A stretch of DNA of 36,319 nt. Origin: an uncultured Lachnospiraceae bacterium. GTDB taxonomy: Bacteria; Bacillota; Clostridia; Lachnospirales; Lachnospiraceae. The notes under the pieces were generated by a model. It was not told the DNA's origin, did no database searches, and saw only the letters and a list, made by a program, of their open reading frames with translations. The DNA is taken from positions 1 through 36,319 of the forward strand of contig CAJLUP010000003.1 in NCBI GenBank assembly GCA_905209865.1, given 5' to 3'. The position numbers and the translations under genes were made by a program. Shown here piece by piece: positions 8,236-15,417 of the stretch (position 1 is its first letter; each line of letters starts with the position of its first letter).

Positions 8236-9312
8236 TTATTCGTCTCCAAAGCTGATGCCGATTGTTTTTGCCTCTTTGATCAGGCCGCAATTTGGATCTA
8301 CCATTTTTAATTTTCCGGCAACCTCTTCCAAAGGAACTGCCGTTGTTTCGCCATTTCTCATAGCGACCATGTATCCGTATTTTCCTTCCAGGATCATCTC
8401 TGCGGCTTTCGCGCCCACCCGTGTTGCAAACACACGGTCATATGCACACGGAGATCCTCCCCTTTGAGTATGTCCCGGAACAGTAATTCTTACTTCTTTA
8501 TCTGTTGCTTTCTGGATCTCTTCTGCCAACTCATATGCGATAGACGGATATTTTCTCTTTGCCAGTTTTTCTTTATATTCTTTCTTTTTCAGTTTCGCAT
8601 CTTCTTTTGAGATTGCCCCTTCTGCAACCGCAAGAATTGTAAACGGTTTTCCTTCTTTTGACCGTCTGTCGATTACATCCGTGATCACTTTAATATCATA
8701 CGGAATTTCCGGAAGAAGGATGATGTCTGCTCCGCCTGCGATTCCTGCATGAAGCGTCACATATCCTACTTTATGTCCCATTACTTCTATAATAAATACA
8801 CGGCTGTGGGATGTTGCTGTCGTATGGATTCTATCGATTGTATCCGTCGCAATATCTACCGCGCTTTGAAATCCGAACGTCATCTCTGTTCCCCACAGAT
8901 CATTATCAATCGTCTTTGGAAGCGTAATTACATTCAAACCCTCTTCTCTGAGAAGATTCGCCGTTTTATGAGTTCCGTTTCCTCCCAAAATAATAAGACA
9001 ATTCAAATTCAGTTTATGATATGTATGTTTCATTGCCTCTACTTTATCAAGTCCGTCTTTATCCGGAACTCTCATTAATTTAAACGGCTGTCTTGATGTG
9101 CCGAGGATCGTTCCTCCTCTCGTCAGGATACCCGAAAAATCTTTCGGCGTAAGCATACTGAAATTTGCATAGATCAATCCTTTATATCCGTCTTTGAAAC
9201 CGTAAATTTCCACATCGTCCCGTTTGGCGCAAATTCCTTTTACGACTCCGCGCATAGCCGCGTTCAACGCCTGACAGTCACCGCCGCTTGTCAACATTCC
9301 GATTCTTAACAT
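8236..9312 (-). CDS. pfkA: 6-phosphofructokinase (PfkA family)
   Basis: The 358-residue enzyme phosphorylates fructose 6-phosphate in glycolysis. Visible motifs are TSGGDCQALNAAMRG (8-22), LGGNGTHKTA (109-118), LPKTIDNDLWGT (131-142), MGHKVG and the late PGHTQRGG. The catalytic Asp of TIDND is Asp136, matching Asp127 of E. coli PfkA. Gly113, in the place of E. coli Gly104, points to ATP rather than pyrophosphate. Lys133, in the place of Gly124, is a feature of PPi-type and long or group III enzymes. The Mg-site Asp103 is replaced by Asn112. The donor is therefore uncertain. It precedes dnaX by 19 bp. AAGGAGGG supports the start. Confidence 0.93.
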   Translation of the reverse strand: MLRIGMLTSGGDCQALNAAMRGVVKGICAKRDDVEIYGFKDGYKGLIYANFSMLTPKDFSGILTRGGTILGTSRQPFKLMRVPDKDGLDKVEAMKHTYHKLNLNCLIILGGNGTHKTANLLREEGLNVITLPKTIDNDLWGTEMTFGFQSAVDIATDTIDRIHTTATSHSRVFIIEVMGHKVGYVTLHAGIAGGADIILLPEIPYDIKVITDVIDRRSKEGKPFTILAVAEGAISKEDAKLKKKEYKEKLAKRKYPSIAYELAEEIQKATDKEVRITVPGHTQRGGSPCAYDRVFATRVGAKAAEMILEGKYGYMVAMRNGETTAVPLEEVAGKLKMVDPNCGLIKEAKTIGISFGDE

Positions 9313-9379
9313 AACATACCCTCCTTGATCCTACCATCTGTGTCTGAAACACACATTTTTTCGGATTTTTCAACGCTTC

Positions 9380-9419
9380 TATAATACAAATAAGCAGCCG
9401 GTAATCCCGACCGCTTATT
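9380..9419 (-). terminator. Intrinsic terminator of the glucose-6-phosphate isomerase gene
   Basis: On the minus strand AATAAGC (9413-9419) pairs with GCTTATT (9389-9395). An inner G-U and five further pairs extend the stem to about 13 bp around GATTA. The T-rich run TTTGTATTAT follows. It lies 42 bp after the pgi stop and separates pgi from pfkA. Confidence 0.85.
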
Positions 9420-9460
9420 ATTATACTCTATTTGCGGAAATCCAACAAGAAATTTTAGAA

Positions 9461-10807
9461 CTACAATCTCTTAAGCAGTTCTTCTCTTTCTTTTTCAAAT
9501 CCCGGTTTTCCAAGCAAAGCGAACATATTCTTCTTATAACTTTCAACGCCCGGCTGATTGAACGGATTAACGCCGAGTAAATATCCGCTCACACCACATG
9601 CGAACTCAAAGAAATAGAACAATTCACCGAGATAGAATTCGTTCTGCTCCGGAATCTTCACCATAAGGTTTGGAACATTTCCGTCTGTATGTGCAAGAAT
9701 CGTTCCGTTCATTGCACTCTTGTTAATAAAATCAACATCTTTTCCGGCAAGATAATTCAAACCGTCAAGGTCTACCGGTTCTTCATTGATCACGATCTCA
9801 GCTCTTGACTTCTCTACATTGAGAACTGTTTCAAAAAGGATTCTGCTTCCATCCTGAATAAACTGTCCCATAGAATGAAGATCTGTCGTAAGATCTACAG
9901 ATGCCGGGAAAATGCCTTTCTGATCTTTTCCTTCACTCTCTCCGTAAAGCTGTTTCCACCATTCGGATACATAATGAAGACTTGGTTCATAATTCGCCAG
10001 TACCTCCACAGCTTTTCCTTTACGAAGAAGAATGTTTCTCACTGCCGCATATTTCATCGCGTCATTCTCTGCAAAAGCAGACTCAACAGCCGCTTTTCTT
10101 CCTGCTGCCGCACCTTCCATTAATTGATCAATATCTGCTCCGCTTACCGCAATCGGAAGCAAACCTACCGCAGTCAGAACAGAGAAACGTCCTCCGACAT
10201 CATCCGGTACGACAAATGTCTCATAACCTTCTTCTGTAGCAAGATTTTTCAACGCTCCTTTTTCCTTGTCTGTCGTCGCATAGATTCTCTTTGCAGCCTC
10301 TTCTTTTCCGTATTTTTTCTCAAGCATTTCTTTGAATACACGGAAAGCGATCGCCGGCTCTGTCGTTGTTCCGGACTTGGAGATCATATTGATTGAAAAA
10401 TCGCGGTCGCCGATCACATCGATCAGATCTCTGACATATGTACTGCTAATGCTGTTTCCTACATAATAAATCTCCGGAGATTTTCTCACTTCTTTTGATA
10501 CAACATTTGCAAACGAATGTCCGAGGAATTCAATCGCAGCTCTCGCTCCGAGGTAAGATCCCCCGATTCCGATCACAAGAAGCACTTCCGAATCTTCTCT
10601 GATTTTCTCAGCCGCTTTTTTAATCCTGTCAAACTCTTCCTTATCATAATCAACCGGAAGATCGATCCAGCCGAGGAAGTCGTTTCCGGCGCCCGTTCTC
10701 GCAAGCAGTTTTTCCTTTGCCTGCTCCGCAAGTTCGCTCATATACTGCATCTCATGATCCTGTACGAAACCACATGCCTTTGAATAATCAAATGTTACTT
10801 TGCTCAT
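9461..10807 (-). CDS. pgi: Glucose-6-phosphate isomerase
   Basis: The 448-residue enzyme interconverts glucose 6-phosphate and fructose 6-phosphate. The length fits the shorter Firmicute type. Visible features are the sugar-phosphate-binding stretch GIGGSYLGARAA (about 70-81), the SIS motif MISKSGTTTEPAIAF, the catalytic region with YGESEGKDQKGIFP and the C-terminal NPFNQPGVESYK. The start is placed at MSKVTFDYSK (10807) rather than 33 nt further up, because AGAGAGG lies about 10 nt before it. It has its own promoter (10889-10917) and terminator (9389-9419) and is thus a monocistronic glycolytic gene next to pfkA. Confidence 0.96.
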   Translation of the reverse strand: MSKVTFDYSKACGFVQDHEMQYMSELAEQAKEKLLARTGAGNDFLGWIDLPVDYDKEEFDRIKKAAEKIREDSEVLLVIGIGGSYLGARAAIEFLGHSFANVVSKEVRKSPEIYYVGNSISSTYVRDLIDVIGDRDFSINMISKSGTTTEPAIAFRVFKEMLEKKYGKEEAAKRIYATTDKEKGALKNLATEEGYETFVVPDDVGGRFSVLTAVGLLPIAVSGADIDQLMEGAAAGRKAAVESAFAENDAMKYAAVRNILLRKGKAVEVLANYEPSLHYVSEWWKQLYGESEGKDQKGIFPASVDLTTDLHSMGQFIQDGSRILFETVLNVEKSRAEIVINEEPVDLDGLNYLAGKDVDFINKSAMNGTILAHTDGNVPNLMVKIPEQNEFYLGELFYFFEFACGVSGYLLGVNPFNQPGVESYKKNMFALLGKPGFEKEREELLKRL

Positions 10808-10861
10808 CACTATCCATCCTCTCTGATACTTATTCGTCATTTATCTGTTCTGTAGAATCGG

Positions 10862-10876
10862 CAGGAAAACTTCCTG
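10862..10876. repeat. 6 bp inverted repeat in the pgi leader
   Basis: CAGGAA (10862-10867) and TTCCTG (10871-10876) are separated by 3 nt. It lies between the -10 element and the start codon, so it would be transcribed as a small hairpin in the pgi 5' leader, about 55 nt before the ATG. Confidence 0.35.
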
Positions 10877-10888
10877 TCACATATTTCT

Positions 10889-10917
10889 ATTTTAACAAAT
10901 ATAACCGTCCTAAGCAA
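10889..10917 (-). promoter_or_regulatory. Candidate sigma-A promoter of pgi
   Basis: On the minus strand TTGCTT (10912-10917), 17 nt and TAAAAT (10889-10894), with TG one base before the -10. The -35 overlaps the last codons of the upstream membrane-protein gene. The leader to the pgi ATG would be about 75 nt. Confidence 0.5.
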
Positions 10918-11860
10918 GGAATTCCTCCAGTATTTGACGGATCGCATCTTCTCTGATCTGCGGACGTTCCTCATTTTGAGTTTTTTCCGTTCCTACGCCG
11001 TGATTATTTTGCCTGTTTTCCTCCTTTTTCTTCTCTTCTTTCGGTTCTCCTTCAATGTTAATAGGAAGTCTTTTCTCCACCATACTGCTGCCTGTCTCCT
11101 GCAGGATTTCCCTAACCGCCTCAGCCTGCCATTGTGCATATCCCGGTTCTCGGACTGCCTCGCCGCCTTCCGAATTCTCCTTCTTATCCGACATATGTCC
11201 CTGTGCAGGCACTATGATGCCGGAAGCTTCGCCTTTCTTGCCGTCTGCTCTGACCGCAGTTTTCTGCTCTTTTGCTTTTCCTCCTCCATTTGCGCTTTCC
11301 GAAGGGATCACATCAATAAATTCTTTTTCTTTCCTGTTCTGCCTCCTCACCCGAACTGCACATACATTTTCCAGATAATCTACCATGTACATTTTAATCG
11401 CTTTAATCTTATACGGCTCGTCCGACATACGGATGATCACCATAAGAAGCACTGCTTCCGCCGCTCCGCCTGCTATGTACTGATATACAGTTTCTGTAAA
11501 CCCACTCTCCATATAAGCCAGTACAGCTCCTGCCGCTCCTAAAATGCCGACGAACCAGACTGACAAGATCTCTATCTGCCTCCAAGTGTGAATCCGAAAC
11601 AAAAATCCTCTGTATTCATAGATATATTTTTCTACAAATACATCTATATTTTCTACGGAGTCATGCGCCATACACGCATGTTCATATTTTGATTTCACGA
11701 GTTTCATCAGCTTATGCGTACTTTTCGGCATATTTCCAGCCGCTTTTATCAATCTGTACAAGGTCAGCCGGTTCACGATCTTTGCCAGCACCCCGAGTAT
11801 CCCGATCGCCGCCATCACATACACGACAGACCCGGAACCCACCATCATTGTCTCAAACAT
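10910..11860 (-). CDS. Unrecognised membrane protein with charged C-terminal tail
   Basis: I do not recognise this 316-residue protein. It has a membrane span at about 10-28 (VYVMAAIGILGVLAKIV), a basic segment, then two spans at about 95-115 (EILSVWFVGILGAAGAVLA) and 122-143 (IAGGAAEAVLLMVIIRM). After about residue 170 it turns into a low-complexity Lys/Glu/Gly-rich tail of some 130 residues, probably cytoplasmic. Two similar short helical motifs occur in the tail: EAVREILQE at 247-255 and DAIRQILEE at 305-313, the latter almost at the C-terminus. AGGAGG lies before the ATG, and a promoter candidate is at 11929-11957. It is alone between pgi and a divergent operon. The structured N-terminal half looks like real coding sequence. 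Confidence 0.75.
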   Translation of the reverse strand: MFETMMVGSGSVVYVMAAIGILGVLAKIVNRLTLYRLIKAAGNMPKSTHKLMKLVKSKYEHACMAHDSVENIDVFVEKYIYEYRGFLFRIHTWRQIEILSVWFVGILGAAGAVLAYMESGFTETVYQYIAGGAAEAVLLMVIIRMSDEPYKIKAIKMYMVDYLENVCAVRVRRQNRKEKEFIDVIPSESANGGGKAKEQKTAVRADGKKGEASGIIVPAQGHMSDKKENSEGGEAVREPGYAQWQAEAVREILQETGSSMVEKRLPINIEGEPKEEKKKEENRQNNHGVGTEKTQNEERPQIREDAIRQILEEFLA

Positions 11861-12244
11861 GACAAACCCTCCTGTTTTTTTGTTCTTTCACGCGCCCCGT
11901 CCATCAACGTCCGCTTGTGTTTGTAGCCATTATAGAGCAGGATTCCCGTCTTGTCCGCAAAAACCGTTCTACATTTTTCTACACGGCGCAGCCGTCTCCG
12001 CTGTATATTTTCTCGTATTTTTCATCCTCCATAAATTTTCTTTTTCTCCTCCCTTTCCAGATTTTTCTCACCCTTTTGAAAATCTCTTCTGCTTTTTCGC
12101 TCAACTGCAAGCGTCCCTCTCCTTCACGACCTTTTTGTGTAAACCGGCTGACTCCCTGTTTTTCTGTTTTCCCTTCCCTTTTTTCAGCCGGATTTTGGTT
12201 CTCTTTCTTAAAGTCGATTTTTCTCGAAAACAGGCGTACAAAAT
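11861..12244. other. Gene-poor, strand-skewed intergenic region
   Basis: About 460 bp separate the divergent genes at 11860 and 12320. The plus strand is mostly pyrimidine and the minus strand mostly purine. A promoter for the minus-strand gene lies at 11929-11957. An 8 bp perfect inverted repeat, CCGGCTGA (12144-12151) and TCAGCCGG (12184-12191), spans a 32 nt pyrimidine-rich centre. A minus-strand frame stays open for a long way and could start at a TTG at 12110 with AAGGAG 8 nt upstream, ending at 11979 (43 residues, Lys/Arg/Glu-rich). Purine-rich DNA lacks stop codons by composition, so I do not call it a gene. Confidence 0.5.
11929..11957 (-). promoter_or_regulatory. Candidate promoter of the 316-residue membrane protein gene
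   Basis: On the minus strand CGGACA (11952-11957), 17 nt and a perfect TATAAT (11929-11934). The -35 matches 4 of 6 bases. The leader to the start codon at 11860 would be about 60 nt. Confidence 0.45.
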
Positions 12245-12273
12245 TTGTATTTTCCTTCGTGGTTTGCTATAAT
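12245..12273 (+). promoter_or_regulatory. Promoter of the TSCPD-DegV-aminotransferase operon
   Basis: TTGTAT (12245-12250), 17 nt and TATAAT (12268-12273), preceded by TGC. Transcription would begin near 12280, some 40 nt before the first start codon. The spacing and the consensus -10 make it convincing. Confidence 0.7.
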
Positions 12274-12319
12274 GCCTTTTATAAAAAATGCAGGATTGTA
12301 TTTTCAGGAGGTAAAAATT

Positions 12320-12562
12320 ATGGAATATAAACCACAAGGTGTCTGTTCACGACTGATTCACTTTGATATCATAGATCATAAAGTACGAAACGTATCTTTC
12401 GTCGGAGGATGCAGCGGAAATCTCCAGGGAATTTCCCGTCTCATCGAAGGAATGGATGTAGATGAAGCGATCTCACGCATTGAAGGGATCCGATGCGGAT
12501 TTAAACCAACGTCTTGTCCTGACCAGCTTGCCAATGCATTAAAAGAAGCAAGGAGGTCTTAG
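12320..12562 (+). CDS. Small TSCPD domain protein (TIGR03905 type)
   Basis: The 80-residue protein is almost entirely one TSCPD domain, named after the motif visible near the end (GFKPTSCPDQLANAL). The same domain occurs at the C-terminus of some class II ribonucleotide reductases; the stand-alone form has no known reaction. Two further cysteines are in GVCSR and GGCSGN, so metal or thiol chemistry is possible but unproven. The start at MEYKPQG is set by AGGAGG 8 nt upstream; the open frame extends 25 codons further up without an SD. It lies 1 nt before degV and is first in the operon. Confidence 0.85.
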   Translation: MEYKPQGVCSRLIHFDIIDHKVRNVSFVGGCSGNLQGISRLIEGMDVDEAISRIEGIRCGFKPTSCPDQLANALKEARRS

Positions 12563-12563
12563 T

Positions 12564-13433
12564 ATGTCCGAAGAACAATCTGTCTCAAAAATTATTTTAA
12601 GCGCCGACAGTACTTGTGATCTCGACGATGAACTGAAAGAACGGTATCATGTAAACTATTTTCCGCTTCACATTATTCTGGAAGATAAAGATTACCGTGA
12701 CAATATCGACATCACTCCGGAGGAGATCTACCAAAAATATTATGACCAGAAGATTCTTCCGAAAACTGCCGCTGTAAATGCCGCAGAATATATCGAACAT
12801 TTCCGCCCTTGGGTAGATGCCGGATACGAAGTAATCCATATCAATCTTGGTCACGCTCTTTCGAGCGTATATCAAAACTGCTGTCTTGCCGCTGAGGAGA
12901 TCGGTCATGTCCATGTAATCGACAGTTGTAATCTTTCTACCGGAACAGGGCTCCTCGTTGTAGAAGCCGGAAAAATGATCGAACAGGGATTTGACGCTGA
13001 AACGATCGCGAAAACGCTCCGCGAAAAAACAGCCAAATGTCATGCCAGCTTTGTTTTAGATACACTGACCTTTCTCCACGCCGGAGGACGCTGCTCATCT
13101 GTCGCTGCGCTGGGCGCAAACGTACTGAAACTGAAACCTTGCATCCAGGTAGACAATCACGATGGAAGCATGGGCGTCGGCAAAAAATATCGTGGATCTC
13201 TTGACAAAGCTCTCGAAAAATATGTAAAGGATGAACTCGCCCGTCACTCAGATATCGATCAATCACTGCTGTTCATTACCCATTCCGGTATCGATCAGTC
13301 CTACATTGATCTCGTAAAACAGACGGTAAACGAAACAATAAAATTTGATGAAATCCATGTGACAAAAGCAAGCTGCACGATCTCAAGTCATTGCGGACCT
13401 AATACACTCGGCATCTTATTCATGACAAAATAA
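12564..13433 (+). CDS. DegV family fatty-acid-binding protein
   Basis: The 289-residue protein has the two-domain DegV/FakB fold pattern: an opening strand KIILSADSTCDL, the segment VNYFPLHIILEDKDY, and the fatty-acid-pocket region with a Ser/Thr-rich turn (PKTAAVNAAEY) in place of the usual TSQPS. The family presents fatty acids to the kinase FakA, which phosphorylates them for phospholipid synthesis. No fakA is in this window. AGGAGG lies 7 nt before the ATG inside the end of the TSCPD gene, so the two are translated together. DegV identity is strong; the lipid ligand is inferred from the family. Confidence 0.93.
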   Translation: MSEEQSVSKIILSADSTCDLDDELKERYHVNYFPLHIILEDKDYRDNIDITPEEIYQKYYDQKILPKTAAVNAAEYIEHFRPWVDAGYEVIHINLGHALSSVYQNCCLAAEEIGHVHVIDSCNLSTGTGLLVVEAGKMIEQGFDAETIAKTLREKTAKCHASFVLDTLTFLHAGGRCSSVAALGANVLKLKPCIQVDNHDGSMGVGKKYRGSLDKALEKYVKDELARHSDIDQSLLFITHSGIDQSYIDLVKQTVNETIKFDEIHVTKASCTISSHCGPNTLGILFMTK

Positions 13434-13473
13434 AAAACAACCTTTCAAATTAAACGGTCAGGGAGGAAAGATT

Positions 13474-14577
13474 ATGAATACAAAACCTGTTTTTCACGGA
13501 AGTGATATTGAAAAAATATGTGAATACTATCATCTGAATCGGGAAGATATCGTCAATTTCGGCGCAAATGTAAATCCTCTCGGCATTTCCGAAAATATAA
13601 AACCGGTTCTTGCCTCTCATTTGGATATCCTTTCCTCTTATCCCGACCGCGACTATCAGTCGCTTCGCAACACCATCGCCGAATATTGCCATGTTCCGGC
13701 GGATTTTATCCTTCCGGGCAACGGGTCAAGTGAACTGATCGCCCTTCTGATCGAGACACGAGCTCCGAAACGGACGCTTCTTTTAGGACCTACTTACGCA
13801 GAATATTCAAGAGAATTGTCCCTTTCAAACAGCAAGTGTGACGAATTTCTTTTAAAAGAAACAGATAAGTTTACAGTCGATGTAAGCGCACTCTGTCAGA
13901 CACTCCTTGACGGAAATTACGATTTCCTGATTATGTGTAATCCGAATAATCCGACATCCACCGCTGTCTTGCATGAAGATATGGAACAGATTCTTACATT
14001 TTGTGAACAGCATGATATCTTTGTTATGATCGATGAGACTTACGTTGAGTTCGCCCCTGTTATCGAAGATGTTACCGCCGTTCCGTTTACGAAAACTTTC
14101 AAAAACCTGATGGTTCTCAGAGGGGTATCCAAATTTTTCGCCGCTCCGGGACTCCGTTTAGGTTATGGGATCACGGGCAGCCTGCCGTTTTTAAAAACAA
14201 TGAAAGAAAAGCAGATTCCATGGTCACTGAACAGCCTTGGCGCGTTTGCAGGAGAACTCATGCTGAAGGATAAAAACTACATCAGCCAAACCCGTCAGCT
14301 TATTTTGTCCGAAAGAGAGAAAATGTACTCTGCCTTAAAGTCAATGTCCGCCTATAAAACATATCGGCCGTACGCCAATTTTTTGCTTATACAGCTAAAC
14401 CAAAAAGAAATGACCGCCTCTGACGTATTCGAACACTGCGTCAAAAACGGTCTTATGATTCGTGATTGTTCTTCCTTTAAAAGTTTAAACGGAGAATTTG
14501 TACGTTTCTGCATCATGAACAGAGAAGATAACGAGCGCCTGCTTAATGAGCTGCGCTTTCTATGCTGTCAAAAATAA
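13474..14577 (+). CDS. PLP-dependent aminotransferase, HisC/CobD-like
   Basis: The 367-residue class I/II fold enzyme starts with FHGSDIEKI and NFGANVNPLG, which are typical of threonine-phosphate decarboxylase (CobD) and histidinol-phosphate aminotransferase (HisC). The glycine-rich LPGNGSSELI, the Asn pair region MCNPNNPTS, the DETYVEFAP strand and the PLP lysine Lys220 in RGVSKFFAAPGLRLGYG are all present. No cobalamin or histidine genes lie nearby, so the substrate cannot be set from context. It follows degV by 40 bp with GGGAGG before the ATG. The last 18 bp overlap, on the opposite strand, a small membrane-peptide gene. Confidence 0.88.
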   Translation: MNTKPVFHGSDIEKICEYYHLNREDIVNFGANVNPLGISENIKPVLASHLDILSSYPDRDYQSLRNTIAEYCHVPADFILPGNGSSELIALLIETRAPKRTLLLGPTYAEYSRELSLSNSKCDEFLLKETDKFTVDVSALCQTLLDGNYDFLIMCNPNNPTSTAVLHEDMEQILTFCEQHDIFVMIDETYVEFAPVIEDVTAVPFTKTFKNLMVLRGVSKFFAAPGLRLGYGITGSLPFLKTMKEKQIPWSLNSLGAFAGELMLKDKNYISQTRQLILSEREKMYSALKSMSAYKTYRPYANFLLIQLNQKEMTASDVFEHCVKNGLMIRDCSSFKSLNGEFVRFCIMNREDNERLLNELRFLCCQK

Positions 14578-14643
14578 GATAAAATAAAAAATTATGATTA
14601 CAGCCGCTATGATACCAAGTACAAGTAAGATTTTATTTTTCAT
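14560..14643 (-). CDS. Putative 27-residue single-span membrane peptide
   Basis: A short minus-strand frame encodes MKNKILLVLGIIAAVI followed by IIFYFILFLTA and TAG. It is a basic N-terminus of four residues plus one hydrophobic span. AAGGAGG lies 8 nt before the ATG and is formed by the last codons of the DUF4230 gene; the two frames overlap by 11 nt, which suggests translational coupling. The last 18 bp overlap the 3' end of the convergent aminotransferase gene in antisense. The SD, spacing and clean topology favour a real gene. Against it, the region is AT-rich and short hydrophobic frames can arise by chance. The function is unknown. It may be a partner of the membrane-anchored DUF4230 protein. 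Confidence 0.5.
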   Translation of the reverse strand: MKNKILLVLGIIAAVIIIFYFILFLTA

Positions 14644-15337
14644 TTGTATTTCCTCCTTCTCCGCCTTCAAATGTAATCTTATAATCATTCAGATCATATG
14701 CCTGTGCAAAATATCCTTTTAAAATGGTCTGTGCATTTTCTCGCGCATTTTCATAAAGACCATTTGCCACCGCGTCTTTTTCTGCCTGTGCTTTCAATTT
14801 TACAAGAGCCGCGTTATTCTCCTCTAAATCAATTTGATTAAAAATACTTTCCTCTTCATGATATACGCGGAATGACTTCTCATCAACCTCTGAACTCAAA
14901 ATCCTTACTTCCGGCAAAGTTACCTTAATCGAATCTTTCTTCACTTCGTAACGAATCTCACCGAAATCATACCCTGCTTTTACAATCACATTATAACTGT
15001 AAATATATTTACTCTGCGTAAACGGAATATCAATCCCGAATAATTTTCTCACATCCTCTGTCACATTTACTTCTGTACAGTTCGCCTCCTGTGTCGCCAG
15101 TTCTCCGATATCTTCAAATCCAAGCTTCGTCGTCTGACTTTCATGGGTAATATAGCGTTTCATCCCGATCGCCCCTGCGCCTCCTGCAAGTGCGATAACC
15201 GCTATAATAATGATGATTTTTTGAATTTTCCACGGGATCTTTATCCGTCGTCTATTTTGTTTCTTTATCTCTTTTTTTATTTCTTTTTTCATTGCTTCTC
15301 TTGTGTCTTTTTCTCGATCATCGTATCTTCCGTCCAT
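14633..15337 (-). CDS. DUF4230 domain membrane-anchored protein
   Basis: The 234-residue protein has a very basic N-terminus rich in Lys/Glu/Arg, one membrane span at about 45-64 (IIIIIAVIALAGGAGAIGM) and an external DUF4230 domain. Phrases such as YSYNVIVKAGYDFGEIRYEV and VTLPEVRILSSEVDEKSF identify the family, whose role is unknown. The start at MDGRYDD (15337) is chosen because AAAGGGAG lies 5 nt upstream; the longer reading from a GTG 24 nt further up lacks an SD. It lies 80 bp after spmA without a visible terminator, and a small hydrophobic gene overlaps its stop codon. Confidence 0.85.
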   Translation of the reverse strand: MDGRYDDREKDTREAMKKEIKKEIKKQNRRRIKIPWKIQKIIIIIAVIALAGGAGAIGMKRYITHESQTTKLGFEDIGELATQEANCTEVNVTEDVRKLFGIDIPFTQSKYIYSYNVIVKAGYDFGEIRYEVKKDSIKVTLPEVRILSSEVDEKSFRVYHEEESIFNQIDLEENNAALVKLKAQAEKDAVANGLYENARENAQTILKGYFAQAYDLNDYKITFEGGEGGNTNEK

Positions 15338-15417
15338 TCTTTCTCCCTTTACATACCGCACTTTTCATAAAGGATAATCCATTCTTCCCTCACAATTACG
15401 GATGTTGCATTACATAT

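Noticed and set aside
12101..12337. Minus-strand 78-residue frame in the skewed gap
   Set aside because: It overlaps the promoter and start of the divergent TSCPD gene, has no SD and is Lys/Arg-rich as expected from purine-rich DNA.
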